DNA of 37,082 nt from Desulfuromonas sp. (GCF_002868845.1 NZ_PKUB01000031.1:26020-63101), one strand, 5' to 3'; shown: positions 24,960 through 36,145, counted from the stretch's first letter. Numbers and translations: made by a program. Notes: a model not told the origin generated them from the letters alone.

Positions 24960-26252
24960 TTACCAGGGCCCGGACCAGGCCGGGTGCTGGCTGTTTTCCC
25001 CTGTCGGAGAGATGCGCCGGGCCCCGCTGCCGTCGTCGCGCATGAGATAAATCGCCTTGTTGCCGCCGTCGTCCAGAGAGTAGGCCAGAAAGCGGCCGTC
25101 GGGACTCCAGCGGGGGTGCTCCTTGCTCCCGGGGCCGAAGGTGAGGCGCCGCTCGCCGCTGCCGTCGGGGCGGATGGTGTAGATTTCGAAGCGCCCCTGC
25201 TCCTGGCGGCTGAAAGCGATAAGATCGCCCTTGGGGCTCCATGCCGGGGTGGCGTTGTACTTGCCCGCGGCGGTCAGGCGCCGCACCTCCCCGCTGCGAA
25301 CCCCGAGGATGAAAACGTGCGGGTTGCCCCGCCGGTCGGAGACGAAAGCGATCTCCCGGCCGTCGGGGCTCCAGCTGGAATCCACGTCGATGGCCCAGTT
25401 GTCGGTGAGGCGCTTCTCCAGGGTGCCGTCTTTTTCCAGAAGATAGATCTACGGGTTGCCGTCCTTGGAAAGGGTCGTGGCAATCTCCCGGCCCCCGGGC
25501 CGGTAGCGGCCGGCGATGTTCAGGCCCTTGCGCCGGGACAGAAGGGCCTCCTTTCCGCTGTAGATCTCCTTGCGGAAGAGGTCGGGGTTACCCCGCCGGT
25601 AAGAGGTGAAGATCAGTTCCTTGCCCACCGGCGAGAAGTCGGGGTTGAGGACGATGGAACGGTGGTCTGTGAGGCGGACCGGGTTGTGGCCGTCCACCTC
25701 AGAAAGGTAGAGCTCCTTGTGCCCGGTGCGATCGGAGATATAGGCGATGCGGGTGGCGAAGGGTCCCGGCTCGCCGGTGAGGCTCTCGAGCACCTGGTCG
25801 GCGAAGGTGTGGGCCATGCGCCGCAGGTCCTTGAGCTGGCCCACGTAGCGCCGCCCGGTCAGGAGCCGGCGCCGGGCCACGTCGTAGAGGCGGGCCTCCA
25901 GCACGAGTTCTTCACCGCGCACCGAATAGGCCCCCTTGATCAGGGACTGGGCCCCCAACAGGCGCCACTGCCCGAAATCGACGTCGATGCTCACCAGCCC
26001 GAGGCGCCGGGCGTCGCCGAGAAAGGCGTCCGGGTCGAGCAGGCTGAAAAGGCCTGAGAACTCCAGGTCGTCGGCCAACACCGCGTTCACCTCTTCGGCA
26101 ACGGCGGGCAGGGCCTTGCCGTCAAGGGGAACGAAAGCGGTCAGGGCCAGGGGGATGACCTGCTGACCGGGGGCCTGGATCTCGATCTGGCCCAGGGCGG
26201 CGCCCGGCAGCCAGAACAGCAACAGGATCAGGGACAAAAGAAAGGTACGCAT
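24960..26252 (-). pseudogene. tolB: tolB with one in-frame TAG at codon 268 (25451-25449)
   Basis: TolB is a periplasmic beta-propeller that links the TolQRA motor to Pal. The frame from ATG 26252 to TAA 24960 codes for 430 positions, the normal length. It has a signal peptide (RTFLLSLILLLFWLPGAALG), the N-terminal domain (~25-165) and propeller blades with RIAYISDRTGHKELYL and SSWSPDGREIAFVSDRRGNP. Codon 268 is TAG within TLSKDGNP[*]IYLLEKDG. TolB homologues have Glu there (NPEIY), so GAG probably became TAG. Read conventionally this gives a 267-residue product (25449-26252) and an unstarted remainder ending at 24960. The frame is continuous and the remainder well conserved. Base-call error, recent nonsense mutation and suppression are all possible. 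The start overlaps the end of tolA closely (4-base gap). Confidence 0.9.
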
Positions 26253-26256
26253 GGCT

Positions 26257-27138
26257 CTACTCGAGTAGCTCCTTGAGGTTGAACACCACCTCCCGCTCCA
26301 GGCGCCGGCCCGGCGCCTTCGGGAGTTGCTTGAGCTGGAGAACCGCCCTTTTGACCGAATCGTCGAAACGGGCCTCGCCCGAATGCTCCAGGAAGCGGTA
26401 GTCGAGAAGCTTTCCCTGAGGGTCGAAGACGAGGGCCACGGTGGCCTCCAGGTCACGGCTGGGCACCTGGTACTTGGAGAGGAGCCAGGCCTGCTTCAGG
26501 TAGTCGTGGATCCAGGCGTCGTAGGAAGTCCCCGCCTCGGTTCCGCTCCCCTCGGGCATCCCCACCGGCGCGTCGGGAACCGCGGGGGCCTGGCGGGTGT
26601 CGGAGGCGGAGAGGGCCGCGAGCTTCTGCTTCAGCTCCTCGATCTCTTTCTTGGCCTGCATCTTCTTGATCGCCGCCAGGGTGTCCTCCTCGTAGCTCTG
26701 GGACGGCTTGGCGACCTCGGGCTTCGGTTTCGGCTTGGCCTTCGGCGCCGGTTTTGCCTTGGGAACGGGTTTCGGCTTCGGCTTGGCGACCTTCGGCTTG
26801 ACCGGCTCGGGCTTGGCCACCTTGACCGGCTCGGGTTTTTTCGGCGGCGGCTTGGGCGGCTCCGGCGGCTTGACCTCGGCCTTCGGGGGTTCGGGCGCCT
26901 TGCGGGGCTTCTCGGCCTTCGGCCGGGCGTCGGGGCGGCCGGCCTGGGGGTCGGCCACCGGCAGGTTGACGAGATCGACGTAGTAGGCCCTGGGGGGCTT
27001 GGCCAGGCGGGGCTCGAAGACCCCGGTAAAGACCGCGAGCACCGCGAGGTGGACCACCAGGGAAACGATCAGCATCCGCCCCAGTTTGGGCTCCGGGTGC
27101 GTTTCGGTGCCCCGTCGTATGAAGCGGTTCTTCGCCAA
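26257..27138 (-). CDS. tolA: TolA/TonB-family linker protein
   Basis: A 293-residue protein. A transmembrane anchor lies at ~21-41 (MLIVSLVVHLAVLAVFTGVF), then a long Pro/Lys/Ala-rich stretch (~60-150, with repeats such as PKPKPVPKAKPAPK), a coiled helix (AIKKMQAKKEIEELKQKLAAL), and a C-terminal TonB/TolA-like domain (~205-293; YLKQAWLLSKYQVPSRDLEATVALVFDPQG). It transmits energy from TolQR to TolB/Pal across the periplasm. The start is TTG at 27138, with GAGG 9 bases upstream and only 11 bases after the tolR stop; the first ATG would be inside the anchor region, so TTG is preferred. Low-complexity sequence is normal for this family. Confidence 0.92.
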   Translation of the reverse strand: MAKNRFIRRGTETHPEPKLGRMLIVSLVVHLAVLAVFTGVFEPRLAKPPRAYYVDLVNLPVADPQAGRPDARPKAEKPRKAPEPPKAEVKPPEPPKPPPKKPEPVKVAKPEPVKPKVAKPKPKPVPKAKPAPKAKPKPKPEVAKPSQSYEEDTLAAIKKMQAKKEIEELKQKLAALSASDTRQAPAVPDAPVGMPEGSGTEAGTSYDAWIHDYLKQAWLLSKYQVPSRDLEATVALVFDPQGKLLDYRFLEHSGEARFDDSVKRAVLQLKQLPKAPGRRLEREVVFNLKELLE

Positions 27139-27149
27139 CGGAAAACGCC

Positions 27150-28313
<1,164 letters not shown>

Positions 28314-28351
28314 AACCCTGCCTCCCGCGGTTGGAGTTTTAAGAAAAGAGA

Positions 28352-28381
28352 ATTATCGACCATGCCCGAAGACAAAGTCAA
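28352..28381 (-). promoter_or_regulatory. Promoter of the tol operon
   Basis: Minus strand TTGACT (28381-28376), 18-base spacer, GATAAT (28357-28352), predicted start ~28345, giving a ~32-base leader to the tolQ TTG. Confidence 0.7.
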
Positions 28382-28395
28382 TCCTATAACGGCGC

Positions 28396-28992
28396 TTAAC
28401 GGGGCCCCCGGGACAGGCGGGCGAGGGCCTGCCGGTAGAAGGCGGCCTGAGCCAGTTTCCCCGGGTTCGCCCCCGAGGCGCGGGCGTCGAGCTCCAGCAG
28501 GTCCAGGAGAAGGGAAAAACGGGGATCGGCGATGAAGCGCGCCTGCCTGCGGCTAGGTTCGGCGTCCGGCTCCAGCTGCCAGCAGAGGGCGAACATGTGG
28601 TGACGCACCAGCCACACCACGTCGTCTCGCGGCCCCTCCTCCATGCCGAGGCGCCGAAGGATCCGGACCGCCAGCTCCGCTCCGGCGAGGTCGTGGCCGA
28701 AGGCCCGCAGGCGCCCCCCGATCTCGCGGGTGGTCGAGGCCTTGCCGACGTCGTGGAGCAGAGCTCCCCAGGCCAGGCGCCTGTCGCATCCCGTCTCCAG
28801 CAGACGGACCGCCAGCAGGGTGTGGGTCAGGGCGTCACCCTCGGGGTGGTGATCGGGAGGCTGGGGAACGTTCCCGAGCAGGTAGAGCTCGGGAAGGATC
28901 TCCCGAAGCCGCGGATCCTTCCGGAAGCGCGCCTCCCGCTCGCCCGGCTCGGCAAGCCCCAGGGCCTGCTCCACGTACTCCAGCTCGGTCAC
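28396..28992 (-). CDS. HD-domain protein (phosphohydrolase-like)
   Basis: A 198-residue protein starting at GTG (AAGGAG upstream). The core reads DALTHTLLAVRLLE, WGALLHDVGKAST, FGHDLAGAELAVRILRRLG and VRHHM, the ordered His/His-Asp/Asp pattern of HD phosphohydrolases. The LLGNVPQPPDHHPEGDALTHTL segment is typical of the HD domain found after CCA-adding tRNA nucleotidyltransferases, but the transferase domain is absent. Its substrate is unknown. It sits just upstream of the tol promoter on the same strand, after the DUF2064 gene. Confidence 0.85.
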   Translation of the reverse strand: MTELEYVEQALGLAEPGEREARFRKDPRLREILPELYLLGNVPQPPDHHPEGDALTHTLLAVRLLETGCDRRLAWGALLHDVGKASTTREIGGRLRAFGHDLAGAELAVRILRRLGMEEGPRDDVVWLVRHHMFALCWQLEPDAEPSRRQARFIADPRFSLLLDLLELDARASGANPGKLAQAAFYRQALARLSRGPR

Positions 28993-29149
28993 GACAACTC
29001 CTTGAGAGGGGGCCCGAGTCGGGAACCGGCATCGTCCACGTCAGCGGCGAGGTTCCCGGCGAAGGTGAAGAACGGGGCCAGGGAGCAAGAATCGTGCGCG
29101 AAATGAAAGGAGAAGCTGTGCCGGTGCACACCATGAACGGCAAAGAACC

Positions 29150-29860
29150 CTAAAGGCGGTCGGCCAGGGAAGAGCGGGCCCAGCGGGCGGTGGCGCAGCC
29201 GGGAGAGCGTTCCAGCAGGCGTCGCAGCGAAACGAGATCGTCCACGTCCTCCCACGCGCCCACCTCCCGGTAGGTCGCCCCCAGCCTGCCGGCCCGCCGC
29301 CGGGTCGCCCGAAGCACCTCCGCCGTGCTCCAGGGAATCTCCCGGAAAAGGCCGGGATGATGGCGACTCTCCCCCACCAGCACGTAGCCTCCGTCACGGG
29401 ACGGAACGGTGACCAGGTCGGCCCCGGCCAGGGCTTCGAAGGCCTCCTCCACGAGGGCGGGAGGCAGGTCAGGGCTGTCGCTTCCGATCAGGGCCGCGGC
29501 CTCCCAGCCGTCGCCGAGCAGGCCTCCGAGGGCCCTCTCCATGCGCTCCCCCAGGTCCCCCGAACCCTGGGGAACGAGTGAAAGTCCGGGGAAGGCGGAG
29601 CGGAAAAAATCCTCGCTCCCTTCGAAGAAGACGACCGGGGTCCAGGCCGGGCCGGACATCGCGGCGACCGTCTCATCCAGGGACACCCGGTAGAGGCGCG
29701 CCGCCTCGCCGGGGGACAGGGCAGGGCAGAGCCGGGTTTTGACCCGACCCGCAAGGGGCTCCTTGGCGAAGATGCCCAGGACCGGCCCCGATGGGCTCGG
29801 TTTTTTTCCCAAGGATCGCCCCGCCAGGGCCTTATCCACAATTTCCACAGGGTTACCCAC
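29150..29860 (-). CDS. TIGR04282/DUF2064 glycosyltransferase-like protein
   Basis: A protein of up to 236 residues with the nucleotide-sugar-transferase-like fold of the DUF2064/TIGR04282 family: LGIFAKEPLAGRVKTRLCPALSPGEAARLY is the diagnostic N-terminal motif, AALIGSDSPDLPPALVEEAF contains the metal-binding DSP, and VPSRDGGYVLVG follows. Members are annotated as glycosyltransferases, some in arsenosugar clusters; the activity here is unknown. The start is unclear: GTG 29860 is only 2 bases from the AGGAGG sequence and GTG 29848 is 14 bases away, while the family motif begins about 25 residues in. Its 5' end is made of DnaA-box-like 9-mers. It closely follows the true end of folE2 (6-base gap). 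Confidence 0.85.
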   Translation of the reverse strand: MGNPVEIVDKALAGRSLGKKPSPSGPVLGIFAKEPLAGRVKTRLCPALSPGEAARLYRVSLDETVAAMSGPAWTPVVFFEGSEDFFRSAFPGLSLVPQGSGDLGERMERALGGLLGDGWEAAALIGSDSPDLPPALVEEAFEALAGADLVTVPSRDGGYVLVGESRHHPGLFREIPWSTAEVLRATRRRAGRLGATYREVGAWEDVDDLVSLRRLLERSPGCATARWARSSLADRL

Positions 29861-29861
29861 A
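29832..29861. promoter_or_regulatory. Three tandem DnaA-box-like 9-mers
   Basis: Read on the given strand: TTATCCACA (29832-29840, perfect DnaA box), ATTTCCACA (29841-29849) and TTACCCACA (29853-29861), the last two differing from TTATCCACA at one or two positions. They lie at the very start of the DUF2064 gene, just after folE2. DnaA binding there is inference; the coding sequence could produce part of the pattern by chance. Confidence 0.4.
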
Positions 29862-29866
29862 CCCTC

Positions 29867-30646
29867 CTAGCGCGATGCGCCCTCCACCATGGCGTAGGCC
29901 GAATGATTGTGGATCGACTCGAAGTTCTAGCACTCCACACGGAACCAGCTGATCTCCGCCACGGCCTGGAGCCGTTCGGTCACCGCCCGCACGATGTCCT
30001 CGACGAACATGGGGTTGTCATAGGCCTGCTCGGTGACCGCCTTCTCGTCCTCGCGCTTGAGCAGCGAGTAGACCGGGGCGCTGCCGCAGGCCTCGACCCA
30101 CTCGATCAGGTCCTCGAGCCAGATGTGCCCGTCGTAGCGGATCTGCACGTTGATGGCGCTGCGCTGGTTGTGGGCCCCGCGCCCGCTGATCTCCCTCGAG
30201 CAAGGGCACAGGGAGGTCACCGGCACGGTGACTCCGAGGACGAAATCGGCCTCTTCGCCGATGGCGCCGATCATCTGGCACTGGTACTCCATGAGCCCCT
30301 TGGCCCGGGAAACCGGCGCCTCCTTCTCGATGAAGTAGGGAAATTCCAGCTCCACGTGGGCCCTGGAGGCCTCCAGGCGCTCCTTCATCTCCAGCAGGAT
30401 GGTATCGAGGCTCTCGATGCTGATCTCCCCCCGGTAACGGTTGAGGATCTCGATGAAGCGGCTCATGTGGGTCCCCTTGAAGTGGTGGGGCAGGTCCACG
30501 TACATGTTGATGCGGGCCACGGTGTGCTGCCGGACCTTGCTCTTGTCCATGACCACGATGGGGTAGCGGATGTCCTTCACCCCGACCTTGTCGATGGGAA
30601 TGTTGCGGGTGTCACGCTCTTTCTGCATGTCGGGCATGGTGGGCAT
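29867..30646 (-). CDS. folE2: GTP cyclohydrolase FolE2 with in-frame TAG at codon 240 (29929-29927)
   Basis: FolE2 (GTP cyclohydrolase IB) makes dihydroneopterin triphosphate for folate and queuosine. The frame from ATG 30646 to TAG 29867 codes for 259 positions, the usual length. Family motifs include FKGTHMSRF, EFPYFIEKEAPVS, TSLCPCSREIS (metal-binding Cys), GAHNQRS, and KREDEKAVTEQAYDNPMFVEDIVR. Codon 240 is TAG within WFRVEC[*]NFESIHNHSAYA; the residue there is expected to be Glu, so GAG probably became TAG. Conventional reading stops at 29927 and loses the last 19 residues, including the IHNH His that is a zinc ligand in characterised FolE2, so the truncated form should be inactive. GAGG lies upstream of the ATG. 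The gene is next to queC, which fits a shared queuosine role. Confidence 0.92.
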
Positions 30647-30707
30647 GGGAAAACCTCTTGGGTATTCAGCACTCGGGAGACAGGAGGCCAGGAGAAAACC
30701 CGTGTCC

Positions 30708-31403
30708 CTATTCCGGCTTCGACCCGGATGCGTAAGCGACCGGATCCTTCTCGCCCGCCTCGGCGAAGCCCTTGAGGCGCAGCCGGCAGGAGTCGCAGGC
30801 CCCGCAGGCCAGCCCGTCGGCGGTGGGGTCGTAGCAGGAGTGGGTCAGGGCGTAGTCGACGCCGAGCTCTCGGCCGCGCCGGATGATCTCGGCCTTGGAC
30901 AGGTCGATGAGCGGGGTGTGGATGCGGTAGCGTCCGATGCCCTCGACGGCGGCCTTGGTGGCGAGGTTGGCCATCGTCTCGAAGGCGGCGATGTACTCGG
31001 GGCGACAGTCGGGATAGCCCGAGTAGTCGAGCGCATTGACGCCGATATAGATGTCGAAGGCGCCGAGCACCTCGGCCCAGCCGAGGGCGAAGGAAAGGAA
31101 GATGGTGTTGCGGGCGGGGACGTAGGTGACCGGGATGGTCTCGTCAATGGCGCGCCCCTTGGGAACCTCGAGGTCGGAGGTCAGGGCGCTGCCGCCGATG
31201 CGGCGCAGATCGACCTCCACGACCTGGTGTTCCACGGCGCCGACCCTGGGGGCGTACTGCGCGGCCTTCTCCAGCTCCACCGAATGGCGCTGGCCGTAGG
31301 CGAAACTCATGGGGTACGGATCGAAGCCTTCGGCCCGCGCGATGGCCATGCAGGTCGTCGAGTCGAGCCCGCCGCTGTAGAGAACAACAGCCTTTTTGCT
31401 CAT
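30708..31403 (-). CDS. queC: 7-cyano-7-deazaguanine synthase QueC
   Basis: A 231-residue ATP-dependent enzyme converting 7-carboxy-7-deazaguanine to preQ0. [10 protein letters not shown] (residues ~8-17) is the PP-loop; [18 protein letters not shown] and [20 protein letters not shown] are conserved; the zinc-binding Cys cluster is HSCYDP plus CGACDSC near the C-terminus. AGGAGG lies at ideal spacing from ATG 31403. It follows pyk and precedes folE2, all on the minus strand with short gaps, so they may be one operon. Function is secure. Confidence 0.97.
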   Translation of the reverse strand: MSKKAVVLYSGGLDSTTCMAIARAEGFDPYPMSFAYGQRHSVELEKAAQYAPRVGAVEHQVVEVDLRRIGGSALTSDLEVPKGRAIDETIPVTYVPARNTIFLSFALGWAEVLGAFDIYIGVNALDYSGYPDCRPEYIAAFETMANLATKAAVEGIGRYRIHTPLIDLSKAEIIRRGRELGVDYALTHSCYDPTADGLACGACDSCRLRLKGFAEAGEKDPVAYASGSKPE

Positions 31404-31472
31404 CGGTTCACCTCCTGGTTCACCGGGAGCATAAGACAGTTCCCTCGACCCGTCAAGGCGCAATAAACCGGC

Positions 31473-32921
<1,449 letters not shown>

Positions 32922-32959
32922 GACAGCTCCCCATTTCGACCGCGAGGGGAATAAGTGAA

Positions 32960-32985
32960 AGGGACCCTCGCTTTTCCGGGGTCCC
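32960..32985 (-). terminator. Terminator after the diheme lipoprotein gene (minus strand)
   Basis: An 8-bp stem AGGGACCC / GGGTCCCT (32960-32967 with 32978-32985) and a 10-base loop, then TTCACTTATT on the minus strand. The T-tract is broken, so it may be leaky. Confidence 0.6.
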
Positions 32986-33005
32986 TCGGCGGCTGAAAAC
33001 TCTTG

Positions 33006-33329
33006 TTAGTGGTGGTATCTCCCCTTGTACTCGGTGTGGGCCTTGTCGGGCCCCTTGTGGCAGCGAAAGCAGCGCTGCTCGGTGATCTTTTTCTGCTCCA
33101 GGGGAGAGGGCTGGGGTGGAAGGACCGACTCGGGCTTCTGCCAGGGGTTCTTTCCGGTCTCGTCGTTGAGGGTCACCGGCCTGTAGGCCATCTGCCAGTT
33201 GGCGCTGATGACCTTGGTGTGACACTGGTCACAGCCTCCCGGCGGGGGGATGGCCTTCCAGGAACCGAACATGGAGCAGCCCCAGCCGAAAATAGCGATC
33301 AGGACGATGGGAACCAGGGTTTTCTTCAT
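33006..33329 (-). CDS. Diheme c-type cytochrome lipoprotein, function unknown
   Basis: A 107-residue exported protein. The signal KKTLVPIVLIAIFGWGC probably ends in a lipobox-like site (GWGC, not fully canonical). It has two c-type heme motifs, CDQCH and CFRCH, about 55 residues apart, so two covalent hemes are expected; His-rich tail YKGRYHH. Small cytochromes of this kind are common in Geobacter-type bacteria and often act in periplasmic or outer-membrane electron transfer. The start at ATG 33329 is chosen for the signal peptide; AAGGGA lies ~10 bases upstream. Confidence 0.85.
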   Translation of the reverse strand: MKKTLVPIVLIAIFGWGCSMFGSWKAIPPPGGCDQCHTKVISANWQMAYRPVTLNDETGKNPWQKPESVLPPQPSPLEQKKITEQRCFRCHKGPDKAHTEYKGRYHH

Positions 33330-33366
33330 GCAGGTCAATCCCTTCGGAGGCGAGGGGGTTTTTTCA

Positions 33367-33395
33367 ACTATAGCACAGAGGGCAGGGGGGGCCAA
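33367..33395 (-). promoter_or_regulatory. Promoter of the diheme lipoprotein gene
   Basis: Minus strand TTGGCC (33395-33390), 17-base spacer, TATAGT (33372-33367), predicted start ~33360, 31 bases before the ATG. Confidence 0.65.
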
Positions 33396-33469
33396 GGAGC
33401 AGGCAAAACGATTGCCCGGGCCCTCGGGAATGTGGTAAAAATAGATTTTTCAAGTAGATGGAGCTCTTA

Positions 33470-35884
33470 ATGTCGCTTTTGCCTCTTTCCAAAACCCTGC
33501 GCATCGCCCTCGCTGCCGGGGCCGCCCTCGCTCTGGCCGGCGTCGTGACCCTCATCGGGGTCTATCTCTACGTGGCCAGCACCCTGCCCCGGGTGGACAC
33601 CCTGGCCGACTACCGCCCCCCCATCGTCACCCGGGTGCTGAGCGGCGACGGCGCGGTGATCGCCGAGTTCTCCCGGGAGCGGCGCATCGTGGTCCCGGTC
33701 ACCCGCTTGCCGGAGCGGCTCATCCAGGCCTTCGTCGCCGCCGAGGACGCCCATTTCTTCGAACACCGGGGCATCGACCTGATCTCCATCCTGCGCGCCG
33801 CCCTCAAGAACCTGAAGGCCGGCGGCATCGTCCAGGGAGGCAGCACCATCACCCAGCAGGTGGCCAAGAGCCTCCTGCTGACCCCGGAGAAGAAGTTTTC
33901 CCGCAAATTCAAGGAGGCGATCCTCGCCCGGCGCATGGAGCGCAGCCTGTCCAAAGAGGAGATCCTCTTTCTTTACCTGAACCAGATCTACCTGGGGCAC
34001 GGCGCCTACGGGGTCCAGGCCGCGGCGGAGAACTACTTCGCCAAGAACGTCGAAGAGCTCTCCCTGGCCGAGTGCGCCATGCTCGCCGGCCTTCCCCAGG
34101 CCCCCAGCCGCTACTCCCCCTACCGCCACTACGAGCGGGCCAGGGACCGCCAGCGCTACGTCCTCGACCGCATGCTGGAAGAGGGCTACCTCGCCGCCGA
34201 GGAGGCGGAGGCCGCCCTCGCCGAGGAGCTGACCATCCACCCCCGGACCAACGCCCACATCGCCGGGGCGGCCTACTTCACCGAGCAGGTGCGGAGGCAC
34301 CTCGAGACGACCTACGGGGAGGAGCAGCTCTACACCGGGTGCCTCGAGGTCCACACCACCATGAACCTGGCCATGCAGCAGGCGGCCCAGGCCGCGGTGC
34401 GGGACAACCTCCACAACCACGACAAGCGCCAGGGATACCGCGGGCCGCAGCGGGTCCTGCCTCCGGAGGAGGTCGAACCCTTCCTGCTGAAACAGCAGGC
34501 CCGGCTCGAGAAGGCCCTCTCCCTGCCCGGCACCCTGATCGAGGGCGTCCTCTCCGGCGGCGACGCGGGGCACCTCGAGGTGCGGGTCGGCTCCCTGCGG
34601 GGCGAGATCCCCCTGTCCAAGAAGCACTGGGCCGGACCGATCACGGTCCTCCCGGCGGGAACGCCCCCTCGGGACCGGGCCGAAAGCGGCCGGACCGAAC
34701 TGCCGATCGGCTCCGTGCTGCTGGTCAAGCTCGAGGAGGAGCGGGAGGACGGCTCCCTCCTCCTCTCCCTGGAGCAGCGCCCCGAGGCTCAGGGGGCCAT
34801 GGTGGCCCTCGCCCCGGGCACCGGCGAGGTCAAGGCCATGGTCGGCGGCTACGATTTCGGCGAGAGCCAGTTCAACCGGGTCCTGCAGGCCCGCCGTCTT
34901 CCCGGCTCGGCGATCAAGCCGATCATCTACGCCGCCGCCCTCGACAAGGGGTACACCCCGGCCACCATCATCCTCGACACCCCCCTGATCTACAAGGAGA
35001 AGAAGGAGAGCGGGGAGGAGACCGAGTGGAAGCCGAAGAACTACGGCAAGAAGTTCTACGGCCCCACCCCCCTGCGCAAGGCCCTCGCCAAATCGTACAA
35101 CGTCATCACCATCAAGATCCTCGAAGACATCGGGGTCGGCTACGCGGCCAACTACGCCCGCAAGCTCGGCATCACCTCTCCCATCGCCCGGGACCTGACC
35201 CTGGCCCTCGGCTCCTCGGCCCTCACCCCCCTCGAGCTGGCCACCGCCTACGCCGTCTTCGCCAACGGCGGGGTCCGGGTCACCCCCAGCTATATCACCC
35301 GGGTCCTCGACCGCGACGGGCGGGTCCTCGAGTCGGTCGACCCCGGCGACTTCCCCGGAGGGCCCGAAGAGGGGCAGCGCCTAGTGCAGCTGCCTGCGGA
35401 GCGGGTCATCTCCCCGGAGACCGCCTACCTCGTCACCAATCTCATGGAAAGCGTCGTCCGCCACGGCACCGGCTGGCGGGCCAAGGCCCTCGGTCGTCCG
35501 GTGGCGGGCAAGACGGGAACCACCAACGACCTCAAGGACGCCTGGTTCGCCGGCTTCGTCCCCCAGCTGGCGACGGTCTCCTGGATCGGCTACGACCAGG
35601 AGCGCCCCCTGGGCAAAAAGGAGACCGGCTCGAAGGCCGCCGCACCGGCCTGGGTCGCCTTCATGAAAGAGGCGACCGAGGATCTGCCCCCGATCCATTT
35701 CCCCGTCCCCGACGCCATCGAGTTCCGCCCCGTCGATACGGAAACGGGCCTGCTGACCCCCGAGGACAACCTCGAAGCGAGTATCGAGGTCTTCGCCCCG
35801 GGGACCGCCCCGACCCGCTACGCCCTCGACGAGAAGCGGCCCCAGGCGGTCGATTTCTTCAAGCTCGACCTCGAAGAGAACTAG
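33470..35884 (+). CDS. mrcA: Penicillin-binding protein 1A (transglycosylase/transpeptidase)
   Basis: An 804-residue bifunctional peptidoglycan synthase. A membrane anchor lies at ~15-38; the family-51 transglycosylase domain holds EDAHFFEHRG (catalytic Glu ~92), GGSTITQQVAKSLLL and RRMERSLSKEEILFLYLNQIYLG. The transpeptidase domain holds SAIK (S480, K483), S.N (S542-Y-N544) and KTG (K681-T-G), all active-site motifs; an OB-like insert lies between. It builds and crosslinks glycan strands. The ATG at 33470 has GGAG at 6-base spacing; ATG 33458 is a weaker choice. It is monocistronic and divergent from the cytochrome gene. Confidence 0.96.
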   Translation: MSLLPLSKTLRIALAAGAALALAGVVTLIGVYLYVASTLPRVDTLADYRPPIVTRVLSGDGAVIAEFSRERRIVVPVTRLPERLIQAFVAAEDAHFFEHRGIDLISILRAALKNLKAGGIVQGGSTITQQVAKSLLLTPEKKFSRKFKEAILARRMERSLSKEEILFLYLNQIYLGHGAYGVQAAAENYFAKNVEELSLAECAMLAGLPQAPSRYSPYRHYERARDRQRYVLDRMLEEGYLAAEEAEAALAEELTIHPRTNAHIAGAAYFTEQVRRHLETTYGEEQLYTGCLEVHTTMNLAMQQAAQAAVRDNLHNHDKRQGYRGPQRVLPPEEVEPFLLKQQARLEKALSLPGTLIEGVLSGGDAGHLEVRVGSLRGEIPLSKKHWAGPITVLPAGTPPRDRAESGRTELPIGSVLLVKLEEEREDGSLLLSLEQRPEAQGAMVALAPGTGEVKAMVGGYDFGESQFNRVLQARRLPGSAIKPIIYAAALDKGYTPATIILDTPLIYKEKKESGEETEWKPKNYGKKFYGPTPLRKALAKSYNVITIKILEDIGVGYAANYARKLGITSPIARDLTLALGSSALTPLELATAYAVFANGGVRVTPSYITRVLDRDGRVLESVDPGDFPGGPEEGQRLVQLPAERVISPETAYLVTNLMESVVRHGTGWRAKALGRPVAGKTGTTNDLKDAWFAGFVPQLATVSWIGYDQERPLGKKETGSKAAAPAWVAFMKEATEDLPPIHFPVPDAIEFRPVDTETGLLTPEDNLEASIEVFAPGTAPTRYALDEKRPQAVDFFKLDLEEN

Positions 35885-35909
35885 GTTCCCCGAAGACATT
35901 GAAAATGAC

Positions 35910-35944
35910 GAAGGCCGCGCCCATCGGGCGTGGCCTTCTTTTTT
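35910..35944 (+). terminator. Strong terminator after the PBP1A gene
   Basis: A 13-bp stem (GAAGGCCGCGCCC with GGGCGTGGCCTTC, one G-T pair) with a 3-base loop ATC, followed by six T (35939-35944). Confidence 0.92.
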
Positions 35945-36009
35945 GGTTGAATGGGCCCCCGAGCTGTCAGGAGACCATCAAATCATCTGGAAGTGGGGTA
36001 GGGGACTAT

Positions 36010-36145
36010 AAAATAAATCTGCCCCTTTTCACTCTTTTGGAGGCCCTTTCTAGCTAATGTCTTTCGGAATTATGGCTGTTTGTCAAGTCTGCTACGGAAC
36101 TACTGCTCAGGAACTCCTAAGATTAAAATTGGTAATGTGTCCCCC
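36010..36145. repeat. Repeat-like motifs flanking the foreign segment
   Basis: In the AT-rich interval after the PBP1A terminator two similar A-rich-then-CCCC motifs occur: AAAATAAATCTGCCCC (36010-36025) and TTAAAATTGGTAATGTGTCCCC-like sequence (36123-36145, overlapping the end of the AAA ATPase frame). Motifs of this look are often seen beside REP-associated (IS200-like) transposases in related genomes, from memory. No transposase gene is present. The interval 35945-36122 has no gene that I can support. Confidence 0.4.

Noticed and set aside
29820-29880. Chromosomal replication origin
   Set aside because: Three DnaA-like boxes occur, but there is no dnaA/dnaN gene, AT-rich unwinding region or wider box array nearby.
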